Source: Bradyrhizobium nanningense (GTDB lineage: Bacteria > Pseudomonadota > Alphaproteobacteria > Rhizobiales > Xanthobacteraceae). From it: 64,000 nt of DNA. Below are positions 8,831 to 17,502 of this stretch, piece after piece. Below the pieces are notes generated by a model. It made no database searches, was not told the origin of the DNA, and was given only the letters and a program-made list of their open reading frames with translations. Both the position numbers and the translations under genes were made by a program. Within the stretch, counting starts at the first letter, position 1, and every line of letters begins with the position of its first letter. The DNA lies in assembly GCF_004114535.1 (NCBI RefSeq), contig NZ_LBJC01000028.1, positions 1 to 64,000 on the forward strand, read 5' to 3'.

Positions 8831-8967
8831 CGCCTCGTCCTTCGAGACGACCGCTTCTCGGTCTCCTCAGGATGAGGCTAAGTAGCATTGCTGCCCGTTG
8901 AAACCAGTGCCGCGCCCCCGGCCCTCATCCTGAGGGCCCGCCAACGGCGGGCCGTCTCGAAGGATGG
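8831..8967. repeat. Large nested inverted repeat between convergent genes
   Basis: Left arm modules gtccttcgagacg and ctcctcaggatgag are mirrored on the right by ctcatcctgaggg and cgtctcgaaggatgg. The element can fold into one long interrupted hairpin. It sits between the stops of two convergent genes, a usual site for Bradyrhizobium dispersed palindromes, and could act as a bidirectional transcription barrier. Confidence 0.75.
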
Positions 8968-9027
8968 CCACAGGCGAACAATCTCCAAATGCGATCGCCC
9001 TGACGCAAGCGGAAGAGGTTCAGACCT

Positions 9028-9768
9028 CTACGCCGCCTCGGAGCCGCCGAGATAGGCATCGCGCACGCGCGGATCGTCCTTCAACGCGCGCGCCGGGCCT
9101 GACAGCACGATCTTTCCGGTCTGCAGCACATAGGCTTCGTGCGCGATCTCCAGCGCGAGGCTGGCGTTCTGCTCGACCATGAATACCGAGACGCCCTCCT
9201 GGTTGATGGTCCGGATCAGCTCCAGCACGCGATCGACATAGAGCGGCGACAGGCCCATGGTCGGCTCGTCCATCACGATCATCCTGGGACGGCTCATCAG
9301 CGCGCGCGCCATCGCAACCATCTGCTGCTCGCCGCCCGACAAGGAGCCGGCGCGCTGCGACAGCCGCTGGCCGAGCTTCGGAAACAGGGTGAGCATCCTG
9401 TCGAGATCCTGCGCGATCGCCTCACGATCGTTACGCACGAAGGCACCCATCAGGATGTTCTCGCGCACGCTCATCTCCGCAAACAGCCGCCGCGCCTCCG
9501 GCACCGAGGCGATGCCGCGGCGGACGATCTGCGGCGTCGTCAGTCCGACGAGCGAGGCGCCGTCGAACGTCACCTCGCCCGAGCGCGGTTTCACGAGGCC
9601 AAGGATGATCTTCATCGTCGTCGACTTGCCGCTGGCGTTGCCGCCGAGTAGGCAGACGATGTGGCCGCGCGCGACCGATATCGACAGGTCGAAATGCACC
9701 TGGGCCTGGCCGTAGAACGTGTTGACGTTGGAGAGCGCCAGCAGCGCCTCGGGCGACGCGTTCGTCAT
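9028..9768 (-). CDS. livF: Branched-chain amino acid-type ABC transporter ATP-binding protein (LivF)
   Basis: The 246-residue ABC ATPase has Walker A GGNASGKSTT, Q-loop, signature LSGGEQQ and Walker B MIVMDEPTMGLSP. The N-terminus (LSNVNTFYGQAQVHFDLSI) and the absence of the LivG-specific insert place it with LivF rather than LivG. It would power uptake with LivG and the fused LivHM permease on the cytoplasmic face. Its start overlaps the livG stop by 4 bases (ATGA), so translation is probably coupled. It is the last gene of the operon, and a large hairpin repeat lies about 60 bases after its stop. The substrate may not be an amino acid, given the monooxygenase genes upstream. Confidence 0.92.
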   Translation of the reverse strand: MTNASPEALLALSNVNTFYGQAQVHFDLSISVARGHIVCLLGGNASGKSTTMKIILGLVKPRSGEVTFDGASLVGLTTPQIVRRGIASVPEARRLFAEMSVRENILMGAFVRNDREAIAQDLDRMLTLFPKLGQRLSQRAGSLSGGEQQMVAMARALMSRPRMIVMDEPTMGLSPLYVDRVLELIRTINQEGVSVFMVEQNASLALEIAHEAYVLQTGKIVLSGPARALKDDPRVRDAYLGGSEAA

Positions 9769-10610
9769 GCCGCGCTCTCCTGCTCCGCCGTCCCTGACAG
9801 CCCGTGGCCGAGATAGGCCTCGATCACCTTGGGATCGCTCCGCACCTGTTCGCCCAGTCCTTCTGCGATCTTCTTGCCTTCGTCCATGACGATGACGCGG
9901 TCGGAGAGGCGCATCACCATCTCCAGCTTGTGCTCGATCAGCAGGATGGTCAGCCCTTCGGCCTTCAGCTCGGCGACGAGCGCTTGCATCTCCGCGGTCT
10001 CGGTCGGGTTCATGCCGGCGGTCGGCTCGTCGAGCAGCAACAGGCGAGGCTTCAGCGCGAGCGCGCGCGCGATCTCGACGCGGCGGCGGTTGGCGTAGGA
10101 CAGGCTATAGGCGGGCTGGTCGACCCGGGGCAGCAGCCGCTCGCCGAAGCGGGCGAGGATGGCCTTGACCTCTTCGCGCAGCCGCTCTTCCTCCGCCTTG
10201 ACGCTCGCTGGCCGCAGCAGCGCCAATCCCAGTTCAAGCAGCGGGCCGATCACCGGGAACGCCGGCTTCACAGCACGCAGCCGCGTATGCGCACCGATCA
10301 GGACGTTGTCCATCACGCTGAGATTGCCGAAGACGCGGCCGAGCTGGAACGTGCGCGCGATGCCTTCGGCCGCGAGCCGCTCCGGTGATAGGCCGGTGAT
10401 GCCCTGGCCTTCGAACTGAACCGCACCCGCGTCGGGCCGATCGAGCCCTGTGACCAGATTGAACAGCGTCGTCTTGCCGGCGCCGTTCGGGCCGATGATG
10501 CTGACGAGCTCGCCTTTGGCGAGATCGAGATTGATGGCGTCGACGGCGGTGAGGCCGCCGAAGCGGCGCGTCAGCCCGCGCAGGGACAGCATGGGAGACT
10601 GCTCCACCAT
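9765..10610 (-). CDS. livG: Branched-chain amino acid-type ABC transporter ATP-binding protein (LivG)
   Basis: The 281-residue ABC ATPase shows Walker A GPNGAGKTTLFN, the LivG-type insertion after GIARTFQLGRVFGNLSVMDN, Walker B LLLLDEPTAGMNP and the C-terminal extension GLGEQVRSDPKVIEAYLGHG that defines the BCA_ABC_TP_C tail. The signature helix reads LSYANRRRVEIARAL, a variant lacking the usual GGQ, which is tolerated in this subfamily. It pairs with LivF. It overlaps the permease gene by one base and livF by four, so three genes are translated as a tight unit. Confidence 0.92.
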   Translation of the reverse strand: MVEQSPMLSLRGLTRRFGGLTAVDAINLDLAKGELVSIIGPNGAGKTTLFNLVTGLDRPDAGAVQFEGQGITGLSPERLAAEGIARTFQLGRVFGNLSVMDNVLIGAHTRLRAVKPAFPVIGPLLELGLALLRPASVKAEEERLREEVKAILARFGERLLPRVDQPAYSLSYANRRRVEIARALALKPRLLLLDEPTAGMNPTETAEMQALVAELKAEGLTILLIEHKLEMVMRLSDRVIVMDEGKKIAEGLGEQVRSDPKVIEAYLGHGLSGTAEQESAA

Positions 10611-12433
10611 CAGATCGTCCCCAGCAGGCCCTGCGGCCTGAACCGCACCAGCAGCAGCAGCACGATGCCGTAGATCAGGATGCGATACTCCGCCGCGATC
10701 CGGAACATCTCGGGCAGTCCGACCAGCGCCACCGATCCGAGAATAGCGCCGACGACATTGCCGAGACCGCCGAGGATGACGACGGTCAGCGCCAGGATGG
10801 ATTGCTGCGTGTTGAAGGTCTCATGGTTGATGTAGGAATACAGATGCGCCGCGATGCCGCCGCTGATGCCGGCGGCAAAGCCGCCGAAGATGAAGGCCAG
10901 CGATTTGTAGCGATTCAGGCTGAGGCCGTAGGCGCGCGCGGCGATGTCGTCGTCACGGATGGCGCGGAAGCTGCGGCCGAGATGCGAGGTGAGCAGCCGC
11001 CCCTGCAGCAGCGCCAGCACGACCATCACCGAGAGACTGAACCAGTAGATCGAGGTCGGGCTGATCAAATCATAGCCGAACAACGACAGCGGCGGGATGC
11101 CGGAGATGCCGATCGGGCCGCGCGTGACGCTTTCCCAGTTCAGGATCACCAGCGAGACGATCTCGCCGATGGCAAGCGTCGCGATCGACACATAATGCCC
11201 GCGCAGGCGGAACGAGGGTGAAATCAATGTGGTGCCGAGTGCAGCACTCATCAGCCCGCCGCCGATGATGGCGAGGCCGACTGGGACGGCGAAGGTCAGC
11301 GAGAGCAGCGCTGACGTATAGGCGCCGATCGCGAGCAGCGCGGCGTGTCCGAGCGAGACCTGGCCGATCGTGCCCGCGACCAGCGTCAGGCTGAGCGCGA
11401 GCATGCCGAGCAGCCAGGCGTTGATCAGGGTCTGGAGCACGTAGAACGACACCGGGAACAAGGGCAGGATGGCAAAGATCGCCGCCGCAACAGCCAAGGC
11501 CCAGCGCGGAATGCGCACGGGACGGCTCGGCGCGATGAAGGTGCCGGTGAGCGGCTCGGGCGGGGCCTGCCGCGCGCTGGCGAACAGGCCGTTCGGCCGC
11601 AGCACGAGCACGACGACGAGCAGCAGGAACGCGAACAGATTGCGGTAGCTGGTGCCGAACACGGCGACGCCATAGCTTTCCACCAGTCCCAGCAGCAGGC
11701 TGCCGACGACAGCACCGGGCACATTGCCGGCGCCGCCGACGACTTCGGCGACGACGCCCTTGAGCGTCGCCTGCAGGCTCATCGCGGTGTCGATCTGGTT
11801 GTAGTACATGCCGACCAGCATGCCGGAGACGCCGCCGAGCGCGGCAGCGATGCCGAACACCGCCTGATTGACGCGGTTGACGTCGACGCCCATCTGCATC
11901 GCGGCGTCGCGGTCCTGCGAGGCCGCGCGCACAGCCCAGCCGAGCTTGGAGTAGCGCAGGAACACGAACAGCAGCAGCGCGCTGGTGATGCCGACGCCGG
12001 CGATCAAGAGGTCGAGCGGGCCGATCGTGCCACCACCGACCTGGAAGCGCACGTCCGGCAACTGGCTCGGCAGCGCCCGCGGATTGGGCGAGAAGGTCAG
12101 CATCACCAGTTGATCGAGCACGAAGCTGATGCCGATGGTCGCGAGCAGTGGTGCGATCCGCACCGAGTTCTGCAGCGGCCGCAGGCCGAACCGCTCGATG
12201 ATCAGCCCGACGAGTGCGGCAGCCGCAGCCACCACGATGATGGTGAGCGGCAGCGGTGTATGCAGCTGCACCACCGCGACCCAGCCGATATAGGCGCCGA
12301 CCAGATAGATCGAGCCTTGCGCGAAGTTGATCAGCCGGCTGACGCCGAAGATCAGCGCCAGCCCGACCGCAACCAGGGCGTAGACATTGCCGACGATCAG
12401 CCCGTTGATGGTGTAGTCGAGCCAGGAAGACAC
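10610..12433 (-). CDS. Fused LivH-LivM branched-chain-type ABC transporter permease
   Basis: This 607-residue membrane protein is two permeases in one chain. Residues 1-290 match LivH (GLIVGNVYALVAVGLALIFG, the motif INFAQG, then a GxxGMLVGMYYN loop). Residues 310-607 match LivM (LSLTLVAGTIGQVSLGHAAL, then SFRAIRDDDIAARAYG, the EAA-like loop contacting the ATPases). The linker near residues 285-310 is Pro-rich (ARQAPPEPLTGTF). A single fused chain would replace the usual heterodimer. Such fusions exist in some Alphaproteobacteria. It sits 54 bases after the binding-protein gene and overlaps livG. Confidence 0.9.
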   Translation of the reverse strand: MSSWLDYTINGLIVGNVYALVAVGLALIFGVSRLINFAQGSIYLVGAYIGWVAVVQLHTPLPLTIIVVAAAAALVGLIIERFGLRPLQNSVRIAPLLATIGISFVLDQLVMLTFSPNPRALPSQLPDVRFQVGGGTIGPLDLLIAGVGITSALLLFVFLRYSKLGWAVRAASQDRDAAMQMGVDVNRVNQAVFGIAAALGGVSGMLVGMYYNQIDTAMSLQATLKGVVAEVVGGAGNVPGAVVGSLLLGLVESYGVAVFGTSYRNLFAFLLLVVVLVLRPNGLFASARQAPPEPLTGTFIAPSRPVRIPRWALAVAAAIFAILPLFPVSFYVLQTLINAWLLGMLALSLTLVAGTIGQVSLGHAALLAIGAYTSALLSLTFAVPVGLAIIGGGLMSAALGTTLISPSFRLRGHYVSIATLAIGEIVSLVILNWESVTRGPIGISGIPPLSLFGYDLISPTSIYWFSLSVMVVLALLQGRLLTSHLGRSFRAIRDDDIAARAYGLSLNRYKSLAFIFGGFAAGISGGIAAHLYSYINHETFNTQQSILALTVVILGGLGNVVGAILGSVALVGLPEMFRIAAEYRILIYGIVLLLLVRFRPQGLLGTI

Positions 12434-12487
12434 GCAGCGTTCCTACTGAAGGGAGAACGGGCCGAAGCGGATGCTCAGGCCATCAGG

Positions 12488-13645
12488 TCAGGTCGGCTTG
12501 CCGTCCCAGAGCTCGAACTGGCCCTTGCGGACGACGAGCTCGGCATTCATGGCGCCCTTGACGCGGCGGCTCTCGACGTCGAACGTAGCTTGGCCGAAGA
12601 TAACGCTGGAGACGTCCTTCACTTTCGCGAAGGCATCGCGGATCGCGCGGCGGTCGGTGCCGCCGATCTTGACGACCGCGGCGGCCATGTTCATCGCATC
12701 ATAGGAATAGGCGTTGAAGGCATCGGGCTCCTGCCCGCCATACTTGGCCTTGAAGCCCGCGATGAACTTCTTCACCTCGGGTCTGGGATCCTGGGGGAAA
12801 TAGCGCGTGCCGAGATGAACATCCTCGACCGCCTCGCCGCCGAGCTCGATGAATTTCGGCGAGTAGACCGAGCTCGCGGCGCAGATCACCTGCTTGAGGC
12901 CGACTTGCCGCGCCTGACGCGCGATCAGCGCACCGTCGGAATAATAGGAGATCAGGATCAGCCCGTCCGGATTGGCATCGCGCACGCGCACCAGCGTGGA
13001 GCGGAAATCGCGCTCCTCCGCGATATAGCCCTCGGTCACCGCGACCTCGGCGCCGTATTCCTTCGCCGCCTTGACGAAATAGTCGCGGCTGGTGCGGCCC
13101 CAATCGGTGTTGAGGTGCAGCACTGCGAGCTTCTTGAGGCCGAGACGCCTCACCGCATAGGCCGCCAGCAGCGGCTGCTCGTCGGCCTGGCTGACGGACG
13201 TGCTCCACATGAAGTCGCCGCCTTTGGTAAAATCGGGGTGCGAGTTGGTGAAGCCGAATTGCACGAGGCCGCCGCGCTGGTAGATCGGCGAGGCCGCCAT
13301 CGAGGCGGGGCTGGAGAAATCGCCAAGCTCCATGACGATGCGGGGATCGGACACGAATTTCTGGGCGATCGCCACCGATTGGCGTGGATCGCTCTGGCTG
13401 TCCTCGAACTGGTAGACGAGCTTGCGCCCGTTGATGCCGCCCGCCGCCATGATCTCGTCGAGCGCGAGATCAAAGCCCTGCTTCCATTGCGTGCCATATT
13501 GCGCGTTCGGTCCCGTCAGAGGACCGCTGACGCCGAGCAGGATCGGTTCGGACGATTGTGCGAAGGCACCGCGCGAGAAGGCGGCGCCCGCCATCATGGC
13601 GGCAAGCGAGCCCTTCACCAGGGTACGACGATCGATGTTGCTCAT
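12488..13645 (-). CDS. ABC transporter periplasmic substrate-binding protein (LivK-like, Peripla_BP_6)
   Basis: The 385-residue type I periplasmic binding protein starts MSNIDRRTLVKGSLAAMMAG, a twin-arginine-like signal (DRRTLVKG) ending near AFAQ. The mature part begins EPILLGVSGPLTGPNAQYG, the standard LivK opening, and carries KLAVLHLNTDWG and LILISYYSDGALIARQ at expected strand positions. ATG at 13645 is preferred over the one four codons upstream because the signal peptide then has normal length. It lies directly before the permease gene and gives the transporter its specificity. Related proteins bind amino acids, amides, urea or aromatic acids; the ligand here is unknown. Confidence 0.9.
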   Translation of the reverse strand: MSNIDRRTLVKGSLAAMMAGAAFSRGAFAQSSEPILLGVSGPLTGPNAQYGTQWKQGFDLALDEIMAAGGINGRKLVYQFEDSQSDPRQSVAIAQKFVSDPRIVMELGDFSSPASMAASPIYQRGGLVQFGFTNSHPDFTKGGDFMWSTSVSQADEQPLLAAYAVRRLGLKKLAVLHLNTDWGRTSRDYFVKAAKEYGAEVAVTEGYIAEERDFRSTLVRVRDANPDGLILISYYSDGALIARQARQVGLKQVICAASSVYSPKFIELGGEAVEDVHLGTRYFPQDPRPEVKKFIAGFKAKYGGQEPDAFNAYSYDAMNMAAAVVKIGGTDRRAIRDAFAKVKDVSSVIFGQATFDVESRRVKGAMNAELVVRKGQFELWDGKPT

Positions 13646-13717
13646 GCACGGCTCCATCCACTCAGGTGTTGAAACGCCAGTTTAATAAGGCAGCAATTCT
13701 TGTGCCGGCGAGATTGG

Positions 13718-14296
13718 CTATTTCGAGGGCTCTCCGAACGACAGCATCAGCCGGTTGGCCCAGTTGAAGAACGAGGCGCCGTTGATGACGTCGACGATCT
13801 CGGCATCGTCGAGACCGGCGCGGCGCAGCTCGGCGATATTGTCCGGACCGAACGCGATCGGCGTCGCCGCCAGCGCGACCGAGGCTTTCACGATGGCGTT
13901 CCAGCGCTCGCCGAGATCGGCCCCGACGCCCTCGTCGAGCAGACGCTGCACGTCCTTGCGGCGCTTGGAATAGGTGCTGGCGAAGCGCGCATGCACGGAG
14001 GCGCAATAGATGCAGCCGTTGTAGCGCGAGGTCGCGGCAGCGGAGAGCTCACGCTCGGCACGCGGCAGGCCGTCGGCGACGTTGTAGAAGATGTCCTTGT
14101 CGGTCTTGGTGCGGGCCTCCAGCACTTCGGGATCGCGCACCAGGAGACGGAAATAGTCCGACTTGGCGCGGGCGCGATCGACCAGGCCGGCGTAGTGTCG
14201 CTCGGTCAGCTCGGCCTCGGGCAGCGGATCGATCCAGGAGACCCAACCGAGCTCGTCCTGGGTGAAGACGACAGGGGGATTGACGGCGGCGCTCAT
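13718..14296 (-). CDS. Alkylhydroperoxidase-domain protein, Avi_7169-like family
   Basis: The 192-residue protein belongs to the carboxymuconolactone decarboxylase/AhpD fold. The active-site pattern is present as YNGCIYCASVHARF, with two cysteines and the following His that relay protons in AhpD-type peroxidases. The N-terminal segment (VVFTQDELGWVSWIDPLPE) is typical of the group TIGR calls Avi_7169. From family knowledge, this protein, its neighbour without cysteines and a luciferase-like monooxygenase tend to occur together beside an ABC transporter, as here. It probably detoxifies a peroxide formed by the monooxygenase (inference). It is 15 bases downstream of the next gene, in the same operon. 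Confidence 0.82.
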   Translation of the reverse strand: MSAAVNPPVVFTQDELGWVSWIDPLPEAELTERHYAGLVDRARAKSDYFRLLVRDPEVLEARTKTDKDIFYNVADGLPRAERELSAAATSRYNGCIYCASVHARFASTYSKRRKDVQRLLDEGVGADLGERWNAIVKASVALAATPIAFGPDNIAELRRAGLDDAEIVDVINGASFFNWANRLMLSFGEPSK

Positions 14297-14311
14297 GATT
14301 GCGGCCTCCTC

Positions 14312-14914
14312 TTATGCGTTCACGGCTGCGAGCGTGCGCAGGCCGCTGACGACGCGCAGCTGAAACGACAGGAACGCGATGAGCTGGGAGAGGGTGACGA
14401 TGCCGGTGGTCGACCAGCCGGCGTCCAGCAGCGCCTTCATGTCGGCGGACGCGGCGTCGCGGGGCCGAAACACCAGGAGATGGGCATGCTCGAGGGCCGC
14501 GACAAGCCGCGGACCGAGCGTGGCCTTGCGCTCCGCACCCACGCGAAAAATCAGGCCGGCCTTGTTCTCGATCGACAACGGGCCGGCCGGATACGCGCCA
14601 TAGGGTCCTGAAGTCTTGCCCCGCTCGATCTCGACCTCGATCGCCTCGACGAGCGCTGCGGCTTCCGCGTTCGCTGCAAGCTTCTCGCGATAGAAGGCAG
14701 CGACGGGGGATTCGCCATGGAGCCCGGTCACGAAGGCTGCGACCGCGGCGCGTTCGACCAGCGAGAAATCGCTCGCGTCGATCGGCTCGAACAGCGAGAG
14801 ATAGCTCGCTTGCGCATTCTCGCGCGCTTGCAGGCGGTGGGCGCGGATGACGTCGAGCGCCGAGCTCGGCTTGATCCCTGCGAGCGTGTCGATGATATCT
14901 GTTGTCGCCATCAT
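14312..14914 (-). CDS. CMD-domain protein, Avi_7170-like family (no catalytic cysteines)
   Basis: The 200-residue protein has the AhpD/CMD fold signature in GWSTTGIVTLSQLIAFLSFQ, with the long pair of helices before it. It contains no cysteine at all, so it cannot use the CxxC peroxidase chemistry of its downstream partner and is more likely a partner subunit or a decarboxylase-like protein. Two start ATGs lie side by side at 14914 and 14911, with gaggctga just upstream. The gene is 34 bases after the monooxygenase gene and 15 before the partner gene. This pairing matches the family known as Avi_7170. Confidence 0.78.
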   Translation of the reverse strand: MMATTDIIDTLAGIKPSSALDVIRAHRLQARENAQASYLSLFEPIDASDFSLVERAAVAAFVTGLHGESPVAAFYREKLAANAEAAALVEAIEVEIERGKTSGPYGAYPAGPLSIENKAGLIFRVGAERKATLGPRLVAALEHAHLLVFRPRDAASADMKALLDAGWSTTGIVTLSQLIAFLSFQLRVVSGLRTLAAVNA

Positions 14915-14948
14915 TCAGCCTCGTGCGACGCGATCGCGTTCATAGCGG

Positions 14949-15983
14949 TTAACCTGCCAGCGCCACTTCGGGTGCCGTCCGGGTCCAGCCGAACGCCGGC
15001 GCGACCTTCTCCGCGACCAGCTCGATCGACCGCAGGACATGGGGATGCGGCGCATCGATTGAATGCACCTGGAACACGAGATCGGTTACCCGCTCCAGCG
15101 TGGCGTCGGCACGTAGCGAGGCGATGACGTGGTCGGCATCGCCGACATGGGTGTCGAATGCCGTGATCATCTCCTCCAGCGTCTCGCCCGGCTTGGCGTG
15201 GCCACCCTTGAGGAATTGCGGCAGCGCGCGCCGCAGCCCGATATCGGCAAAGCGCATCGCCTCATGATGATCGTCGGCGACGAAGACGCTGCGTGAGGCC
15301 ATGATGCGGGGCTCGGCTCCCTTGGGCAGCGCCTCCAGATATGCGTCGATCACCGGATTCTGGATCTCGGCAAGGGTGGCTGTCGGCGCCTCCCTGGTCC
15401 GCGGCTGGGTGCGCGACAGCAACAGGCCATCGCCCGCCTTGCCGGCACGGGCGCCGCCGGCCACCGAGAACGTGGCCTGCCAGATGCGCTTGTCCAGTTG
15501 CGGCCGCTGCGGATAGATCGTGTCGCCGCCATCGAGCGGCTTGCCGACCAAGGCGGTGCGGACGACCTCGAGGTTGCGGGCAAAGATCTCGTTGCGCTGG
15601 GCGCTGTCGAGGCCGAAGGCGGCGAAGGCCGACGGATTGCCGCCGGTGCCGACGCCGAGCTCGAAGCGGCCGTTGCAGAGCAGATCCAGCACCGCGGCGT
15701 CCTCTGCCACCCGTACCGCATTCTCGAGCGGCAGCGTAACGATGCCGGTGCCGAGACGGATGCGCGAGGTCTGGGCTGCGACGTAGCCGAGCAAGATGAA
15801 GGGCGACGGCAGGCCACCCTCACGTTCGTGGAAATGATGCTGCGCGATCCACGCGGAATCGAGGCCCGCTTTTTCGGCGCGCACGATCTGCTCGACCGCG
15901 AAGCGGTAGCGGTCCGCCGGAGGGGCCTCGTCGAGCAGCCGCGTGAAGAACCCCAGGCGTTTCAGGTTTGCAAAGCGTTTCAT
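14949..15983 (-). CDS. FMN-dependent luciferase-like monooxygenase (KPN_01858-like family)
   Basis: The 344-residue protein is a bacterial luciferase-fold (TIM-barrel) flavin monooxygenase. It shows LGFFTRLLDEAP at the N-terminus, SAWIAQHHFHEREGGLPSPF, then RIRLGTGIVTLPLENAVRVA and RFELGVGTGGNP, all standard for the LLM superfamily. These enzymes use reduced FMN and oxygen to open or oxidise small organic substrates, often to release sulfur, nitrogen or an aldehyde. It heads a co-directional block with two CMD proteins and an ABC importer, and follows an NlpA-type binding protein. The set may import and break down one substrate class. No flavin reductase gene is adjacent. Confidence 0.85.
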   Translation of the reverse strand: MKRFANLKRLGFFTRLLDEAPPADRYRFAVEQIVRAEKAGLDSAWIAQHHFHEREGGLPSPFILLGYVAAQTSRIRLGTGIVTLPLENAVRVAEDAAVLDLLCNGRFELGVGTGGNPSAFAAFGLDSAQRNEIFARNLEVVRTALVGKPLDGGDTIYPQRPQLDKRIWQATFSVAGGARAGKAGDGLLLSRTQPRTREAPTATLAEIQNPVIDAYLEALPKGAEPRIMASRSVFVADDHHEAMRFADIGLRRALPQFLKGGHAKPGETLEEMITAFDTHVGDADHVIASLRADATLERVTDLVFQVHSIDAPHPHVLRSIELVAEKVAPAFGWTRTAPEVALAG

Positions 15984-16124
15984 ACGACCCCTGTCGGACG
16001 AGGATGGCGAGGCCCCCGATGATGTCGGTTACTGCTGCTCCAGACAAGCGGGCATTGCGCAAGGCTCATGCGCGGGGCTGCCCGCCGGGATCGCCCTGCG
16101 CTGGGCTTTGAATGGGCAGACTGC

Positions 16125-16907
16125 CTACCAGCTCGGCAGCACCGCGCCCTTGAACTTGGTGAGGACGAACTCCTTCACCTCAGGCGTGTGGTAGCTGTCG
16201 ACGAGGATCTTGACCCAGGGCTTGTCCTTGTCCGCCGTGCGCACCGCGATCAGGTTGACATAGGGGCCCTTGGGGTCTTCGCGCAGGATCGGATCCTTGA
16301 CCGGATCGAGCCCGGCCTGGGTTGCGTAATTGGTGTTGATCGCGGCGGCATCGACGTCGTCGAGCGCGCGCGGCGCCTGCGCCGCGTCGACTTCGATGAA
16401 TTTCAGCTTCTTGGGATTCTCGGCGATGTCGAGCACCGTCGGCTTGAAGCCGACACCGTCCTTGAGCTTGATCACGCCCTTGTCGCGCAGCAACAGCAGC
16501 ACGCGGCCGCCATTGGTCGGATCGTTCGGGATCGAGACCTTGCCGCCCTCGGGAATGTCGGCGAAGGCCTTGTGCTTCTTCGAGTAGACGCCGATCGGGA
16601 AGTTCACCGTCAGGCCGACGGCCTCGATCTTGTAGCCGCGATCGGCCTTCTGGTTGTCCAGGTACGGCTGGTTCTGGAACGAATTGGCCTGTATCTCGCC
16701 GGCATCGAGCGCGGCGTTCGGCACGACGTAATCGGAGAATTCGATGAGCTGGATGTCGAGGCCCTGCTTGGCCGCGATCGGCTTCACCGCCTCGAGGATC
16801 TGCGCATGCGGCCCCGGCGTCACGCCGATCCTGATGGTCTCGGCGGAGGCCGAGGCCGACCAGACGGCGAGCACGGTTGCGAGGATCAGGGGGAGGCGAA
16901 ACGACAT
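16125..16907 (-). CDS. MetQ/NlpA-family substrate-binding protein
   Basis: The 260-residue type II binding protein starts MSFRLPLILATVLAVWSASA and is cut near ASA-E. The mature part opens ETIRIGVTPGPHAQILEAVK, the MetQ/NlpA signature, and carries VSIPNDPTNGGRVLLLL, also typical. MetQ homologs bind methionine or related sulfur compounds. There is no lipobox cysteine, so the protein should be soluble in the periplasm, unlike E. coli MetQ. No metN or metI gene lies near, so it must use another transporter or an unlinked one. ATG at 16907 follows ggagaccaag closely. It is the first gene of the minus-strand block, 141 bases before the monooxygenase. Confidence 0.88.
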   Translation of the reverse strand: MSFRLPLILATVLAVWSASASAETIRIGVTPGPHAQILEAVKPIAAKQGLDIQLIEFSDYVVPNAALDAGEIQANSFQNQPYLDNQKADRGYKIEAVGLTVNFPIGVYSKKHKAFADIPEGGKVSIPNDPTNGGRVLLLLRDKGVIKLKDGVGFKPTVLDIAENPKKLKFIEVDAAQAPRALDDVDAAAINTNYATQAGLDPVKDPILREDPKGPYVNLIAVRTADKDKPWVKILVDSYHTPEVKEFVLTKFKGAVLPSW

Positions 16908-17502
16908 CTTGGTCTCCATGGCGCGGCGAGAATAATCGGAACCGTATTCGCTTCTCCGTAGGCCGAAATCAATGAAATGGAAATCCATATTGAGTGCTTG
17001 TGGCGGGCCCGCGTTCTCCATTCGGCGGCAAACGCGAAACGAATGGACGGCGGCCGCGAAGCGTGAGGCGATCATGGCGACTCGACGCGCGGCGCGCGAG
17101 ACTGGCGGCGCGACCACCAGCTGTTGAGTAAAGGCACTGCTGCTGTCGGCCGCGGCGATCGGCGTGGCCAGCGTCCGGTCGATGCCGGCTCCCCAAGGGC
17201 TCATGTGTGGCGATGGCGTGGCGGTTGCAATGAATCTCCGGGCGCTGCAACATCACGAAACTTGATGCGCCAGGAGTGATCGCGTTAGCGTTCCGGCGCG
17301 GCCTTAGAACTTCCCCAAGTTCACTTAAGTTCGCGCCGGATCGCCGCCTGGGTTTCTCAGGCGGCGATCCCGGTTCTTGGCCCGCACGGGCTCTCCACGT
17401 CGTCATTTCGTCGCAGGGCAGCCTTGCCGGCATTGCCGCCTCGCGCATGATGCAACATGATGACCGCCAGGGACGATTGTCTTCGAGGTGGAGGGTCATC
17501 TG
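16908..17502. other. Divergent promoter region between the NlpA-type and SBP_bac_5 genes
   Basis: About 595 bases separate two divergent genes. A short hyphenated inverted repeat (cgccgcctgggtttctcaggcggcg) at 17343-17367 could be an operator or leader hairpin. No gene is supported; very long frames antisense to the neighbour are GC-driven artefacts. Confidence 0.5.

Noticed and set aside
11345..13672. 775-codon open frame on the plus strand
   Set aside because: It is antisense to the LivHM permease and binding-protein genes, which have clear motifs.
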